Shown: positions 18,019-26,742 of the stretch, in pieces
Layout of the letters: the number at the start of each line of letters is the position of its first letter
Position numbering within the stretch: position 1 is the stretch's first letter
Assembly: GCA_016709995.1 (NCBI GenBank)
Contig: JADJLQ010000001.1
Coordinates: 2,514,001-2,578,000 of the forward strand
Origin: Saprospiraceae bacterium
GTDB lineage: Bacteria; Bacteroidota; Bacteroidia; Chitinophagales; Saprospiraceae
Direction: 5' to 3'
DNA: 64,000 nt
The notes under the pieces: model-generated
Databases searched by the model: none
What the model saw: only the letters and a program-made list of their open reading frames with translations
Told to the model about the DNA's origin: nothing
Made by a program: the position numbers and the translations under genes

Positions 18019-19296
18019 ATGAAAGACCTGTTAATATCTGGCCTCATATCCAAAGAACTCGAAAGACAAAGACATGGAATAGAGCTGATAGCCAGCGAAA
18101 ATTTTGCCAGCTATGAGACCATCGAAGCTATGGGAAGCTGTCTGACCAATAAATATGCCGAAGGATACCCTGGTAAACGCTATTATGGTGGCTGTGAAGT
18201 GGTCGATGAAATAGAAACCATAGCGATTGAAAGACTTAAAGAATTGTTTGGGGCGTCTTACGCCAATGTACAACCACATAGTGGAGCTCAGGCAAATAGT
18301 GCGGTGTTTTTAGCTTGTTTGAAGCCTGGTGATACGATTTTAGGCTTTGACCTCTCACATGGTGGTCATCTCACCCATGGCTCACCTGTCAATTACAGCG
18401 GCAAAACCTTCCAGCCTGTGTTTTATGGCGTAGAAGCTGAGACTGGCACCATAGACATGGATAAAGTAGAGCGATTGGCTTTAGAGAACAAACCTAAACT
18501 GATCATATGCGGTGCCAGCGCCTACTCACGAGATTGGGATTATCGAAGGTTTAGAAGTATAGCAGACGCTGTGGGAGCCCTCCTGATGGCTGATATAGCC
18601 CATCCTGCCGGTTTGATAGCCAAAGGTTTGCTCAATGACCCAATGCCGCACTGCCATATCGTGACCACGACTACACATAAGACGCTGCGCGGGCCCAGAG
18701 GCGGCGCCATCATGATGGGAAAAAATTTCGAAAATCCCTGGGGGCGCAAGACCTCCAAAGGCTCTGTAATCAAAATGTCAAGTATATTGGATAGTGGCGT
18801 ATTCCCCGGTATGCAAGGTGGTCCTTTAGAACATGTGATCGCAGCCAAAGCCATCGCTTTTGGCGAGGCGTTGACTGATGAATACAAATCCTACGTAATA
18901 CAGGTGAAGAAAAATGCTCAGGCTATGGCTGGCATCCTGGCAGATTTGGACTATAAAATTATATCCGGTGGTACGGATAATCACCTTATGCTGGTAGACT
19001 TAAGCAATAAAAATATATCCGGAAAAGAAGCTGAAGAGGCTCTGGTTCAGGCAGACATCACCGTCAATAAAAATATGGTTCCTTTTGATCAAAAAAGCCC
19101 GATGGTCACTTCAGGAATTAGAATAGGTACACCTGCCATCACCACCAGGGGGCTTCTGGAGTCAGAATGTATTCAAATAGTACAATGGATGGATCAAATC
19201 ATAAATAACCATACGGATCATCAACTCATTGTACAAATCAGAAAGAAGGTCAATAATATGATGGCAGGATTTCCACTATATCCTGAAATATCTTAA
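18019..19296 (+). CDS. glyA: Serine hydroxymethyltransferase
   Basis: Cytoplasmic PLP enzyme converting serine and tetrahydrofolate into glycine and methylene-tetrahydrofolate, the main one-carbon source. The 425-residue length is normal. Visible motifs are the N-terminal LIASENFASYETIEAMGS, KYAEGYPGKRYYGG, the PLP lysine in TTTHKTLRGPRGG and the PGMQGGPLEHVIAAKA loop. The ATG at 18019 fits the family start. The final codons (FPLYPEIS and the stop) are inside a 37-bp tandem duplication that runs on to the truA stop on the opposite strand. Confidence 0.97.
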   Translation: MKDLLISGLISKELERQRHGIELIASENFASYETIEAMGSCLTNKYAEGYPGKRYYGGCEVVDEIETIAIERLKELFGASYANVQPHSGAQANSAVFLACLKPGDTILGFDLSHGGHLTHGSPVNYSGKTFQPVFYGVEAETGTIDMDKVERLALENKPKLIICGASAYSRDWDYRRFRSIADAVGALLMADIAHPAGLIAKGLLNDPMPHCHIVTTTTHKTLRGPRGGAIMMGKNFENPWGRKTSKGSVIKMSSILDSGVFPGMQGGPLEHVIAAKAIAFGEALTDEYKSYVIQVKKNAQAMAGILADLDYKIISGGTDNHLMLVDLSNKNISGKEAEEALVQADITVNKNMVPFDQKSPMVTSGIRIGTPAITTRGLLESECIQIVQWMDQIINNHTDHQLIVQIRKKVNNMMAGFPLYPEIS

Positions 19297-19363
19297 CAAT
19301 CCGGGATTTCCACTGTATCCTGAAATATCTTAACAATCCGGGATTTCCACTGTATCCTGAAAT
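19269..19363. repeat. 37-bp tandem repeat, about 2.6 copies, over glyA stop
   Basis: Unit starting ATTTCCACTGTATCCTGAAA; copies begin at 19269, 19306 and 19343 (partial, 21 bases). Copies are identical apart from A/G at position 10 of copy 1. Copy 1 holds the last glyA codons and the stop; the partial copy abuts the truA stop codon. Confidence 0.95.
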
Positions 19364-20109
19364 CATCGAATCGGGTATTGAATATTCTTCAAATAAAGTC
19401 CGTGAGCAGGCACGCTTAGACTTTTAGGCAATAAAATTTGACTATCCAATGATGTTTTGACCTGATCTAAGCTCAATTTTCCCAAAGCGACATTGATACA
19501 CATGCCTATAATCAGCCTTACCATACCACGCAGAAATCGATTGGCTGAAATCCGAAATACTAATTTTCCGGGCTCCGGACATTCCCATAAAACCGATTTC
19601 AATTGGACATGATAATGCTTCAAATTGCTACCACTTAAGCAAAAAGGAAAAAAGGAATCATAGGATAATATAAGATCGGCAGCTGACCGCAGAATCAAAA
19701 CATCAAGACTATTTAAGAATTTGAAATGATAAGACAAATCATCAAGAAAAGGGGATTTGTACCCATGCAGATGATATTCATAGGTTCTGAGGACTGCATC
19801 ATACCGAGCATGAAAATCGTCTAAAGTCTGAGTGACCGATGACACTGCAATATCCGGTGGTAAAATGGCATTCAGATGATACGCAACATCTGGGGGCAGA
19901 TTATCCTGCTCGTCAAAATGAGCAAAATACTGTAATGCATGAACGCCGGCATCAGTTCGCCCGCAACCTACGATATCAATTTTAGCTTTGTGCAGGATAG
20001 TAGCACAAGCTTTTTCTAAAGTGGTCTGCACAGTGATATCCGTTCCAGCCTGGGATTGCCATCCATGATACCGAGTACCCTTAAATGAACAAGAAATGAG
20101 ATATCGCAT
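19363..20109 (-). CDS. truA: tRNA pseudouridine synthase A
   Basis: Makes pseudouridine at positions 38-40 of tRNA anticodon arms. The 248-residue protein shows the TruA start (MRYLISCSFKGTRYHGWQSQ), the catalytic Asp in GCGRTDAGVHALQYF (near residue 52), the HFDEQDNLPP ... LNAILPPDIAV segment and the C-terminal FRISANRFLRGMVRLIIG motif. It is convergent with glyA, separated only by the 37-bp tandem repeat. Upstream lies clpX on the same strand with about 57 bases between. Confidence 0.96.
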   Translation of the reverse strand: MRYLISCSFKGTRYHGWQSQAGTDITVQTTLEKACATILHKAKIDIVGCGRTDAGVHALQYFAHFDEQDNLPPDVAYHLNAILPPDIAVSSVTQTLDDFHARYDAVLRTYEYHLHGYKSPFLDDLSYHFKFLNSLDVLILRSAADLILSYDSFFPFCLSGSNLKHYHVQLKSVLWECPEPGKLVFRISANRFLRGMVRLIIGMCINVALGKLSLDQVKTSLDSQILLPKSLSVPAHGLYLKNIQYPIR

Positions 20110-20166
20110 CTTTACAATTAAAAGTAAAAATACATATAAAGGATCCAGTCAGAAATAGAACTGAAT

Positions 20167-21411
20167 TTAAGCAGCCTTTAATTTTGAAAACTTAGATTTT
20201 TCGATTTTATGCCGAACATAGTCCAAATCAACTAAGAGGTGCTTTTGCTCTTTATCCGAAGAAGGAGTGTCAAACATCTCCTCAAGCAAAATAGCTTCGA
20301 GCATAGATCTAAGACCTCTTGCACCTAGTTTGTAATCAAGTGCTTTGAGTGCAATGTATTCCAATGCTTCATGCGTAAATTCCAACTTGCAGTTTTCCTG
20401 ATCAAATATCTTAGTATACTGTTTGACCAAAGCATTTTTTGGCTCGGTAAGAATCTGAATAAGAGTCTCTTTATCCAACGGTTCGAGATGTGCCAGGACA
20501 GGCAATCGTCCCACCAACTCGGGTATGAGTCCGAACCCCTTTATATCCTGGTGAGTAACAAAACTCAGCAACCGATCCTTTTCAACCCATTCCTTATCCT
20601 GCACATTGTAACCGATGGTCTGAGAATTGATTCTTCTTGCAATTACTTTTTCGATTCCGTCAAATGCACCTCCGCATATGAACAAAATATTTTGAGTATT
20701 GACAGTCACGAGTTTTTGTTCCGGATGCTTTCTACCTCCCTGCGGTGGCACGCTGACTTCCGCCCCTTCCAGCATTTTCAGAAGGGCTTGCTGAACTCCT
20801 TCGCCGGATACATCCCTTGTGATAGATGGATTATCAGATTTTCGGGCGATTTTATCAATTTCATCGATATAAATAATGCCTTTTTGAGCAGCAGCCACAT
20901 CATAGTCACTGACTTGTAGCAGCCTACTCAGCATGCTTTCCACATCTTCGCCCACATAGCCTGCTTCCGTAAAAACAGTAGCATCTACTATAGCAAATGG
21001 AACATTAAGGACTTTGGCTATAGTCCTTGCCATAAGGGTTTTACCTGTCCCCGTCTGACCTATAAACAGCACATTTGATTTTTCTATTTCGACTTCATCA
21101 GTTACAATGGATTGCAATCTTTTATAGTGATTGTACACAGCGACTGAGAGGCATTTTTTTGCTTCATGCTGACCAATAACATACTCATCAAGGTGAGCTT
21201 TGATTTTGGCAGGGGTGAGGTTTTTGGGCGGTGAATAAGCCTTTGGCGTCTTTTTCTTTTTAGTATCAAACTCCTCTTTTATGATATGATGAGCTTGCTC
21301 AATGCACATTTCACAGATATGAGCATCTAATCCTGCCACGAGGATGGCTACCTCATTTTTTGCTTTTCCACAAAAAGCACATTGTGTATTTTGATCGTGT
21401 TGTTTGCTCAT
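20167..21411 (-). CDS. clpX: ATP-dependent Clp protease ATPase subunit ClpX
   Basis: AAA+ unfoldase that feeds substrates to ClpP. The 414-residue protein has the N-terminal zinc-binding domain (C11, C14, C33, C36), Walker A GQTGTGKT, Walker B IIYIDEIDK, the RKH pore loop (GGRKHPEQK) and sensor-2 GARGLRS. The ClpP-docking tripeptide, usually IGF or LGF, reads IGY here (QTIGYNV). It follows clpP by 27 bases on the same strand, the standard tig-clpP-clpX order. Confidence 0.97.
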   Translation of the reverse strand: MSKQHDQNTQCAFCGKAKNEVAILVAGLDAHICEMCIEQAHHIIKEEFDTKKKKTPKAYSPPKNLTPAKIKAHLDEYVIGQHEAKKCLSVAVYNHYKRLQSIVTDEVEIEKSNVLFIGQTGTGKTLMARTIAKVLNVPFAIVDATVFTEAGYVGEDVESMLSRLLQVSDYDVAAAQKGIIYIDEIDKIARKSDNPSITRDVSGEGVQQALLKMLEGAEVSVPPQGGRKHPEQKLVTVNTQNILFICGGAFDGIEKVIARRINSQTIGYNVQDKEWVEKDRLLSFVTHQDIKGFGLIPELVGRLPVLAHLEPLDKETLIQILTEPKNALVKQYTKIFDQENCKLEFTHEALEYIALKALDYKLGARGLRSMLEAILLEEMFDTPSSDKEQKHLLVDLDYVRHKIEKSKFSKLKAA

Positions 21412-21438
21412 TATTAAGACTAAAGTAGATAGATAAAG

Positions 21439-22140
21439 TTAGTTTTTTTTGCGTGGATTATCCCTCGTAAGGACTTCATCCACCAAACCATATTCTTTTG
21501 CTTCAGTTGAAGACATCCAATTATCCCTATCGCAATCTTGTTCGATGATTTCTACAGGCTTTCCGGTATGGTGGCTTAAAATCTCATACAATTCTTTTTT
21601 CATCCCTTTGATGAGATTGTATGAAATCTCCATGTCTTTAAACTGGCCCTGCATCCCTCCTGAAGGTTGGTGGATCATCACCCGGCTGTGTTGCAGACAG
21701 GTTCTTTTGCCTTTGGTTCCAGCAGCCAATAAAACTGCTCCCATGGAAGCTGCCAATCCTGTACATATAGTCCCAATCTCAGGAGAAACATACTGCATGG
21801 TGTCATATATTCCAAGGCCATCAATGACGCTACCTCCAGGACTATTAATAAAAATCTGGATATCCCTTTTTGGATCCAAAGATTCAAGGAAAAGCAATTG
21901 AGCCTGGATGACATTAGCTACATAATCGTTGACGGCAACACCCATAAAGATAATTCTGTCCATCATGAGTCTCGAAAAGACATCCATACCCACAACATTC
22001 ATCGACCTCTCTTCTATTACAGTTGGTGTAAAATCATGAATATTTGGCACAGATACCTGGCTCATATATTTTTCAAGATGAGCAGAATTCATACCCAAAT
22101 GGTGGGTGGCATATTTTTTAAACTCCTGTTGTTCGTTCAT
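21439..22140 (-). CDS. clpP: ATP-dependent Clp protease proteolytic subunit ClpP
   Basis: Serine peptidase that forms the barrel degrading ClpX-delivered proteins. The catalytic triad is visible: Ser in GLAASMGAVLL, His in MIHQPSGG and Asp in EQDCDRDNWMSS. Its 233 residues include an N-terminal extension of about 40 residues before the conserved core (NVVGMDVFSRLMMDRIIFMG), possibly a propeptide. A TATTTTTG element 35 bases upstream suggests its own promoter besides readthrough from tig. Confidence 0.97.
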   Translation of the reverse strand: MNEQQEFKKYATHHLGMNSAHLEKYMSQVSVPNIHDFTPTVIEERSMNVVGMDVFSRLMMDRIIFMGVAVNDYVANVIQAQLLFLESLDPKRDIQIFINSPGGSVIDGLGIYDTMQYVSPEIGTICTGLAASMGAVLLAAGTKGKRTCLQHSRVMIHQPSGGMQGQFKDMEISYNLIKGMKKELYEILSHHTGKPVEIIEQDCDRDNWMSSTEAKEYGLVDEVLTRDNPRKKN

Positions 22141-22174
22141 CTGATAAATTGTTTAAGTTTTAAATTTAGACTTC

Positions 22175-22182
22175 CAAAAATA
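22175..22182 (-). promoter_or_regulatory. -7 promoter element upstream of clpP
   Basis: TATTTTTG on the minus strand, 34 bases before the clpP ATG and in the gap after tig. It matches TAnnTTTG; the -33 region has no exact TTG at the usual spacing. Confidence 0.45.
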
Positions 22183-22212
22183 CAGGAACAAAAATTACAA
22201 TAAATAGTTTAT

Positions 22213-23676
22213 TTAATGACTGTGACTGTGGTCTGAGTGATCGTGGTGGTGGTGATCATGATTGTGGTCGTGATCATGGTCATGATCATCAATCAGGCTC
22301 TTTTGCCTTCTGGCTTCTGTATCTTTGCGGGCAGCTTCCATGAGCTCTTTAAATTCTGATTCTGAAGTAGGGACAAGATTGAGGTCGACATTAGACTTGA
22401 TTTGATCAAATATTTTATCGGTCAGTATTTCTTCATGCAATTTTTCGACCTGTTCACGGTTTTGCATCATCTTATCTATGGTGGGCTCCATAAAAGATAA
22501 ATCGCCCATGGCCATACCTCCAAAATAACTGAGTATCTGCTGCCTGAATCTATTCTTAATATCTTCTTTGGAGACTTCTATCGTGTATTTTTTGACTAAT
22601 TTTTCTCTAATCAAAGTCCATAAGAGGTTTTGAACAAAATCAGGGTATTCTGCCTCTACCCTTTCGTCGGTCAATTCTGCATTTTGAACTTTTAACCATC
22701 GCTTCAAAAAAGTGTCTGGCAAATCTTGTTTATTGATTTTAAGTAAATTGTCCTGGATATCTCTAAACAACAATGCATCAGCCTGAAACCCGATTTGTTT
22801 TTCTATTTCTTCCCTGATTTTTTCATTGGCTTGATCAATGGTGGTTACTTTATTTTCTCCAAACATTTTATCAAAAAATGCCTGATCCAATACTGCAGGC
22901 TCATTGGCTTTAATTTCTGTAACCTGAAGAGAAAACATCTCCGGAATAGCAACATTTTCTTCCAGGGTATTAAAATAACGCTGCCTGATAAAAGCATCAT
23001 CTTTGTCTTGGTGCAGACCTCTGATGGCCAATATCCATTCGTCACCGGTTTTTTTACCTAAAAATTCTTTTTGAGCTTCAGGCTCCAGTTGGGATAACCA
23101 TATCGAAAACTCGGATCTGACCCCATTTTCTTTGATCTGACCATTTTCAACCTCTCTGGCATCTATGGTAACCAAATGTTCCTCCTGGACCTCTGTCTCT
23201 ATTATCTTTAATTCGCCAGATCTATCACGAAGCTTAGCCAACTGGTCATCAACAGATTTTTGGTCAGCTGCGACCTGACGATAGTCATAAGTCTGGTCTA
23301 ACCCTTTAACCTCAAAATCCGGCGCAAAACCAATGTCAAACTTAAAGGTATAATCCGTGGGAGACATGATATTGTAATAAATGGCCTCTTGTTCTGCATT
23401 GGGTAATGGCTGACCAAGAATATTGATATTGGCTTCTTGAATATGATCGAACAACTGTTTTTGGAGGTTATTCTCTACCACTTCCTGGAGAATACCATTG
23501 CCATACATTTTTTTAATCACATCGACCGAAGTCTTCCCCTTTCTAAAGCCTTTGAGCTGGGCTTTATTTTTATAATTATTCAACTCTTTGAGCAAGGAAG
23601 GTTGGTATTCAGTCACAGGGATTTGAATGATCAAAACACCCTGATTCTGGTCTGTAGAATTAAATGAAACTGCCAT
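22213..23676 (-). CDS. tig: Trigger factor with histidine-rich tail
   Basis: Ribosome-bound chaperone. The N-terminal domain carries the ribosome-docking signature GFRKGKTSVDVIKK, followed by the long helical substrate-binding arms. The start is the ATG at 23676 (MAVSFNSTDQ, 487 residues). The longer open frame to 23787 merely translates tRNA-Leu and was rejected. The last 25 residues are His/Asp repeats with 13 His, a likely metal-binding tail not part of the core trigger factor. The gene leads the tig-clpP-clpX cluster and sits 36 bases after tRNA-Leu, so it may share that promoter. Confidence 0.95.
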   Translation of the reverse strand: MAVSFNSTDQNQGVLIIQIPVTEYQPSLLKELNNYKNKAQLKGFRKGKTSVDVIKKMYGNGILQEVVENNLQKQLFDHIQEANINILGQPLPNAEQEAIYYNIMSPTDYTFKFDIGFAPDFEVKGLDQTYDYRQVAADQKSVDDQLAKLRDRSGELKIIETEVQEEHLVTIDAREVENGQIKENGVRSEFSIWLSQLEPEAQKEFLGKKTGDEWILAIRGLHQDKDDAFIRQRYFNTLEENVAIPEMFSLQVTEIKANEPAVLDQAFFDKMFGENKVTTIDQANEKIREEIEKQIGFQADALLFRDIQDNLLKINKQDLPDTFLKRWLKVQNAELTDERVEAEYPDFVQNLLWTLIREKLVKKYTIEVSKEDIKNRFRQQILSYFGGMAMGDLSFMEPTIDKMMQNREQVEKLHEEILTDKIFDQIKSNVDLNLVPTSESEFKELMEAARKDTEARRQKSLIDDHDHDHDHNHDHHHHDHSDHSHSH

Positions 23677-23711
23677 GAAAGCAAATAAAATGAAATGAAT
23701 AAAACAACAAG

Positions 23712-23793
23712 TGCGGGTAAAGGGACTCGAACCCCCATGCCTCACGGCACCAGATCCTAAGTCTGGCGCGTCTACCAATTTCGCCATACCCGC
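23712..23793 (-). tRNA. tRNA-Leu (TAG)
   Basis: 82 nt with a 7-bp acceptor stem GCGGGTA / TACCCGC, anticodon stem CCAGA / TCTGG around loop CTTAGGA (anticodon TAG), and a long variable arm as expected for class II tRNA-Leu. CCA is not encoded. A TATCTTTG element lies 14 bases upstream; tig follows downstream. Confidence 0.95.
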
Positions 23794-23807
23794 ATAAATT
23801 GGGAGTG

Positions 23808-23815
23808 CAAAGATA
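23808..23815 (-). promoter_or_regulatory. -7 promoter element of tRNA-Leu (and possibly tig)
   Basis: TATCTTTG on the minus strand, identical to the element of tRNA-fMet. A TTTG lies 16 bases further upstream, shorter than the usual spacing to a -33 box. It is divergent from the rsh start region (TATCTTTA at 23853-23860, plus strand). Confidence 0.55.
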
Positions 23816-23869
23816 CATTAATCCATTCGAACAAATACCATCTTATTTTCGTTATCTTTAATTAATTAT

Positions 23870-26104
23870 ATGTCCCAACCGGCACCACATATCGAAGAGA
23901 TCCCTATCGATGACGAAAATGATCGCCTATTGATTCAGAACGCTTACCGTACACTCCTCAAATCTTTTAAGACTCCGCTTGAAGAAACCGACCGGTCCAA
24001 TATCCGAAAGGCGTATGAAATGGCCGTGGTAGCTCACAGGGAGCAGCGGAGAAAATCAGGGGAGCCCTATATATTACATCCAATTGAGGTCGCTCAAATC
24101 TGCCTGGAAGAAATTGGACTGGGACCGACTGCGGTCATTTGCGCACTACTGCATGATGTGGTTGAAGACACCAGTGTGACTTTAGAGACGGTACGGCAAG
24201 AGTTTGGGCCTAAAATCGGTATGATCGTGGATGGTCTGACCAAATTGGACGGGTTATACAATATGGAGACGGCCCAGGCTGAAAACTTCAAAAAAGTGCT
24301 TAGCACCCTGGTGTCAGATGTGCGTGTGATCCTGATTAAAATGGCAGACCGTCTGCACAATCTTCGCACGATCTCCTCCATGCCCAGGCATAAGCAGCTC
24401 AAGATCGCTGCAGAAACAGATTATATATATGCCCCTCTGGCCCATCGCTTAGGGCTATATAATATAAGATCAGAGTTTCAGGACATTTGTCTGCAGATCC
24501 AGGAACCAGACGCCTATAACGAGATTCGGCACAAGCTAGAAGAGTCAGAGCTAGAGAGGAATAAATATATTGAAAAATTTATTGAGCCTCTAAAAACGGA
24601 ACTTGACCAACTGGCTGTACCCTATAAAATCCATGGCAGACCTAAATCTATCTCGAGTATACTCAACAAAATCAAGCAAAAAAAAGTCCCTTTTGAAGAA
24701 ATATATGACCTTTTTGCAGTCAGAATCATCGTAGATGTGCCTTCCAAAATGGAAAAATCTATTTGTTGGCAGATTTATTCAATTGTCACAGATGTACATA
24801 CCCCTATCCCTGAAAGATTAAAAGATTGGGTCACTACCCCAAAGGCCAATGGCTACGAATCTCTGCATACTACGGTGATAGGGCCCAGTGGCAGGTATGT
24901 AGAAGTGCAAATTCGATCATCTAGAATGGATGAGATTGCTGAGCGAGGATTTGCTGCCCATTGGAAGTATAAAGGTATCTCGAACCAACAAAAACTCTAC
25001 GAAAACTGGTTGGATAATATCAGGGACATACTTGAATCACAACATACTGATGCGATTGAGTTTATGAGTGACTTCAAAACCAATCTATTCAATGAAGAGA
25101 TTTATGTTTACACCCCAAAAGGTGATGTAAGGATCTTGCCTAAAGGGGCTACCGCCCTGGATTTTGCTTTTAGCATTCACACAGACCTTGGCTCCCGATG
25201 TACTGGCATCAAAGTCAATAACAAGCTAGTCCCAATGGGATATCGTCTGGAGCATGGAGACCAGGTCCAAATCATCACCAATAGCAAGCAAAAACCTTCC
25301 GAAGGTTGGCTCAAACTGGTGGTTACCGGAAAAGCAAAAGCTAAGATTCGTCAATCACTCAAAGATGAACGCAAACAGCGGGCTGACCTGGGGAAAGAAG
25401 CCCTGGAGAGAAAATTTAAAAACCTCAAACTGGATCTGGAAGACAATCTGGATCGACTGGTAAAACACTATCAATACAAAACCCGACTGGACTTATATGA
25501 AGCTATTGCATCAGGTGAAATTGACCCTGCTGAAATCAATCAGCTCCCTGTTGAAAATGGAAAACTTGTATTTATTGTACCAGAACCTACCGCCAACAGT
25601 ACTGTCGTAACAGAAACTCCAGCTACGATCAATAAAAACATTGGCCTAAATAATAAGCTCTATATCAATGGTGAGCCGGCAGAACAATATGAATATAGTT
25701 TTGCCAGCTGCTGTGGGCCTTTGCCCGGTGATGACATATTTGGTTATGTCACCTCATCATCCGGACTAAAAATTCATCGGACCAACTGTCCTAATTCCAC
25801 CAATTTATTGGCCAATTTTGGATACCGAGTGGTAAAAGCTGAATGGGGCGATATGAATCAATCAGACTTTGTAGCGAACTTACTCATCACTGGCATCGAT
25901 GATGGTCCCGGTGTGATTGAAAGGATATCAAAAGCTATATCCAATGATCTGAATCTGAATATCCGATCTTTTAGCATTGAAGGAAAGGAAGGTTATTTTG
26001 AAGGCAAAATGAGCTTGATGGTAAAAAACAAAGTCCAATTACAACATGCCATCAAAAGCCTCTCTAAGCTCAATGATATCGCTACAGTGGAACGTATAGA
26101 ATAA
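23870..26104 (+). CDS. Bifunctional (p)ppGpp synthetase/hydrolase (RelA/SpoT family)
   Basis: Stringent-response enzyme of 744 residues. The N-terminal HD hydrolase domain is complete (LHPIEVAQIC, ALLHDVVEDT, IKMADRLHNLRT), so hydrolysis is likely retained. The synthetase domain follows (GRPKSISSILNKI, YDLFAVRIIVDVP, TPKANGYESLHTTV). Then come a TGS domain (about 400-465, VRILPKGATALDFAFSIHTD), a Cys-containing zinc-finger-like region (FASCCGPLPGDDI) and a C-terminal ACT domain (ITGIDDGPGVIERISKAI). It is therefore a long bifunctional Rsh. The stop codon is inside a 35-bp tandem repeat, which runs on toward the Fur-family gene. Confidence 0.96.
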   Translation: MSQPAPHIEEIPIDDENDRLLIQNAYRTLLKSFKTPLEETDRSNIRKAYEMAVVAHREQRRKSGEPYILHPIEVAQICLEEIGLGPTAVICALLHDVVEDTSVTLETVRQEFGPKIGMIVDGLTKLDGLYNMETAQAENFKKVLSTLVSDVRVILIKMADRLHNLRTISSMPRHKQLKIAAETDYIYAPLAHRLGLYNIRSEFQDICLQIQEPDAYNEIRHKLEESELERNKYIEKFIEPLKTELDQLAVPYKIHGRPKSISSILNKIKQKKVPFEEIYDLFAVRIIVDVPSKMEKSICWQIYSIVTDVHTPIPERLKDWVTTPKANGYESLHTTVIGPSGRYVEVQIRSSRMDEIAERGFAAHWKYKGISNQQKLYENWLDNIRDILESQHTDAIEFMSDFKTNLFNEEIYVYTPKGDVRILPKGATALDFAFSIHTDLGSRCTGIKVNNKLVPMGYRLEHGDQVQIITNSKQKPSEGWLKLVVTGKAKAKIRQSLKDERKQRADLGKEALERKFKNLKLDLEDNLDRLVKHYQYKTRLDLYEAIASGEIDPAEINQLPVENGKLVFIVPEPTANSTVVTETPATINKNIGLNNKLYINGEPAEQYEYSFASCCGPLPGDDIFGYVTSSSGLKIHRTNCPNSTNLLANFGYRVVKAEWGDMNQSDFVANLLITGIDDGPGVIERISKAISNDLNLNIRSFSIEGKEGYFEGKMSLMVKNKVQLQHAIKSLSKLNDIATVERIE

Positions 26105-26180
26105 ATAAACACAGTTCCACGGTGGAACGTATAGAATAAATAAACACAGTTCCACGGTGGAACAAATAGAATAGGACAAA
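26087..26180. repeat. 35-bp tandem repeat with GTTCCACGGTGGAAC palindromes over rsh stop
   Basis: Copies start at 26087, 26122 and 26157 (third one partial and diverged). Copy 1 contains the last rsh codons and stop. The junctions create two perfect palindromes, GTTCCAC-G-GTGGAAC, 35 bp apart, just upstream of the Fur-family promoter. Confidence 0.93.
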
Positions 26181-26206
26181 AAACTATGCTTGTGCAACAA
26201 ATAAAA

Positions 26207-26214
26207 TAATTTTG
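26207..26214 (+). promoter_or_regulatory. -7 promoter element of the Fur-family gene
   Basis: TAATTTTG, matching TAnnTTTG, ends five bases before the ATG at 26220. Transcription from it would be leaderless. No clear -33 element; the 35-bp repeats end about 27 bases upstream. Confidence 0.5.
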
Positions 26215-26219
26215 TACCC

Positions 26220-26702
26220 ATGAATTTTGACCAGGTAAAAAATATATTTTCGGCTCATCTGGATAAAAGCGGTTTTCGCAAGACTCCCGAACGCTATGCT
26301 ATCCTTGAAGAGATTTATGAGCGCTCCGACCATTTTGATGCGGAAGCCCTTTATATCGAGATGAAGAATAAAAACTATCGAGTAAGTAGAGCCACCGTAT
26401 ACAATACCCTCGAACTATTGGTCAATTGTGAAATGGTCAAAAAGCATCAGTTTGGCAAAAATCTTGCACAATACGAGAAGTCTTTTGGCTATAAACAACA
26501 TGATCATCTCATCTGCATAGACTGTGGTCAGGTCCATGAGTTTTGTGATCCAAGGATACAGCCAATCATACAGACCATGTCTGATCTGTTACAATTTAAA
26601 ATTGAGAATCATTCGCTCAACCTTTACGGAAATTGCATGAAAAAAGACTGTGCCAATAGAAAGACCCAGGTGATTTTGGAAGAAGTTGTATCTGAAAAAT
26701 AA
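26220..26702 (+). CDS. Fur-family transcriptional regulator
   Basis: Metal-sensing repressor of 160 residues. The N-terminal winged helix has the family motifs (GFRKTPERYAILEEIY, SDHFDAEALY, RVSRATVYNTLELLV). The C-terminal half has metal ligands (HDHLICIDCGQVHEF with CxxC, and a second Cys pair in GNCMKKDCANRK). Fur, PerR and Zur types cannot be separated safely by eye; two Cys pairs indicate a structural zinc site. It is preceded by the palindromic 35-bp repeats and a TAATTTTG promoter element, so autoregulation is possible. A sulfatase gene follows 40 bases downstream. Confidence 0.92.
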   Translation: MNFDQVKNIFSAHLDKSGFRKTPERYAILEEIYERSDHFDAEALYIEMKNKNYRVSRATVYNTLELLVNCEMVKKHQFGKNLAQYEKSFGYKQHDHLICIDCGQVHEFCDPRIQPIIQTMSDLLQFKIENHSLNLYGNCMKKDCANRKTQVILEEVVSEK

Positions 26703-26742
26703 TTTTACTCAGGGATTCATATTTTTATTTTAATCTAACACA

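Noticed and set aside
17883..18116. 77-codon plus-strand frame before glyA
   Set aside because: It runs through a perfect bidirectional terminator and into the glyA start in another frame; no domain.
23677..23787. Longer N-terminus of trigger factor (MAKLVDAPDLGSG...)
   Set aside because: These codons are simply the tRNA-Leu sequence read as protein; the family start MAVSFNSTDQ lies downstream at 23676.
26087..26180. 35-bp repeats as a CRISPR array
   Set aside because: Copies are directly adjacent without spacers, only 2.6 copies, and no cas genes nearby.
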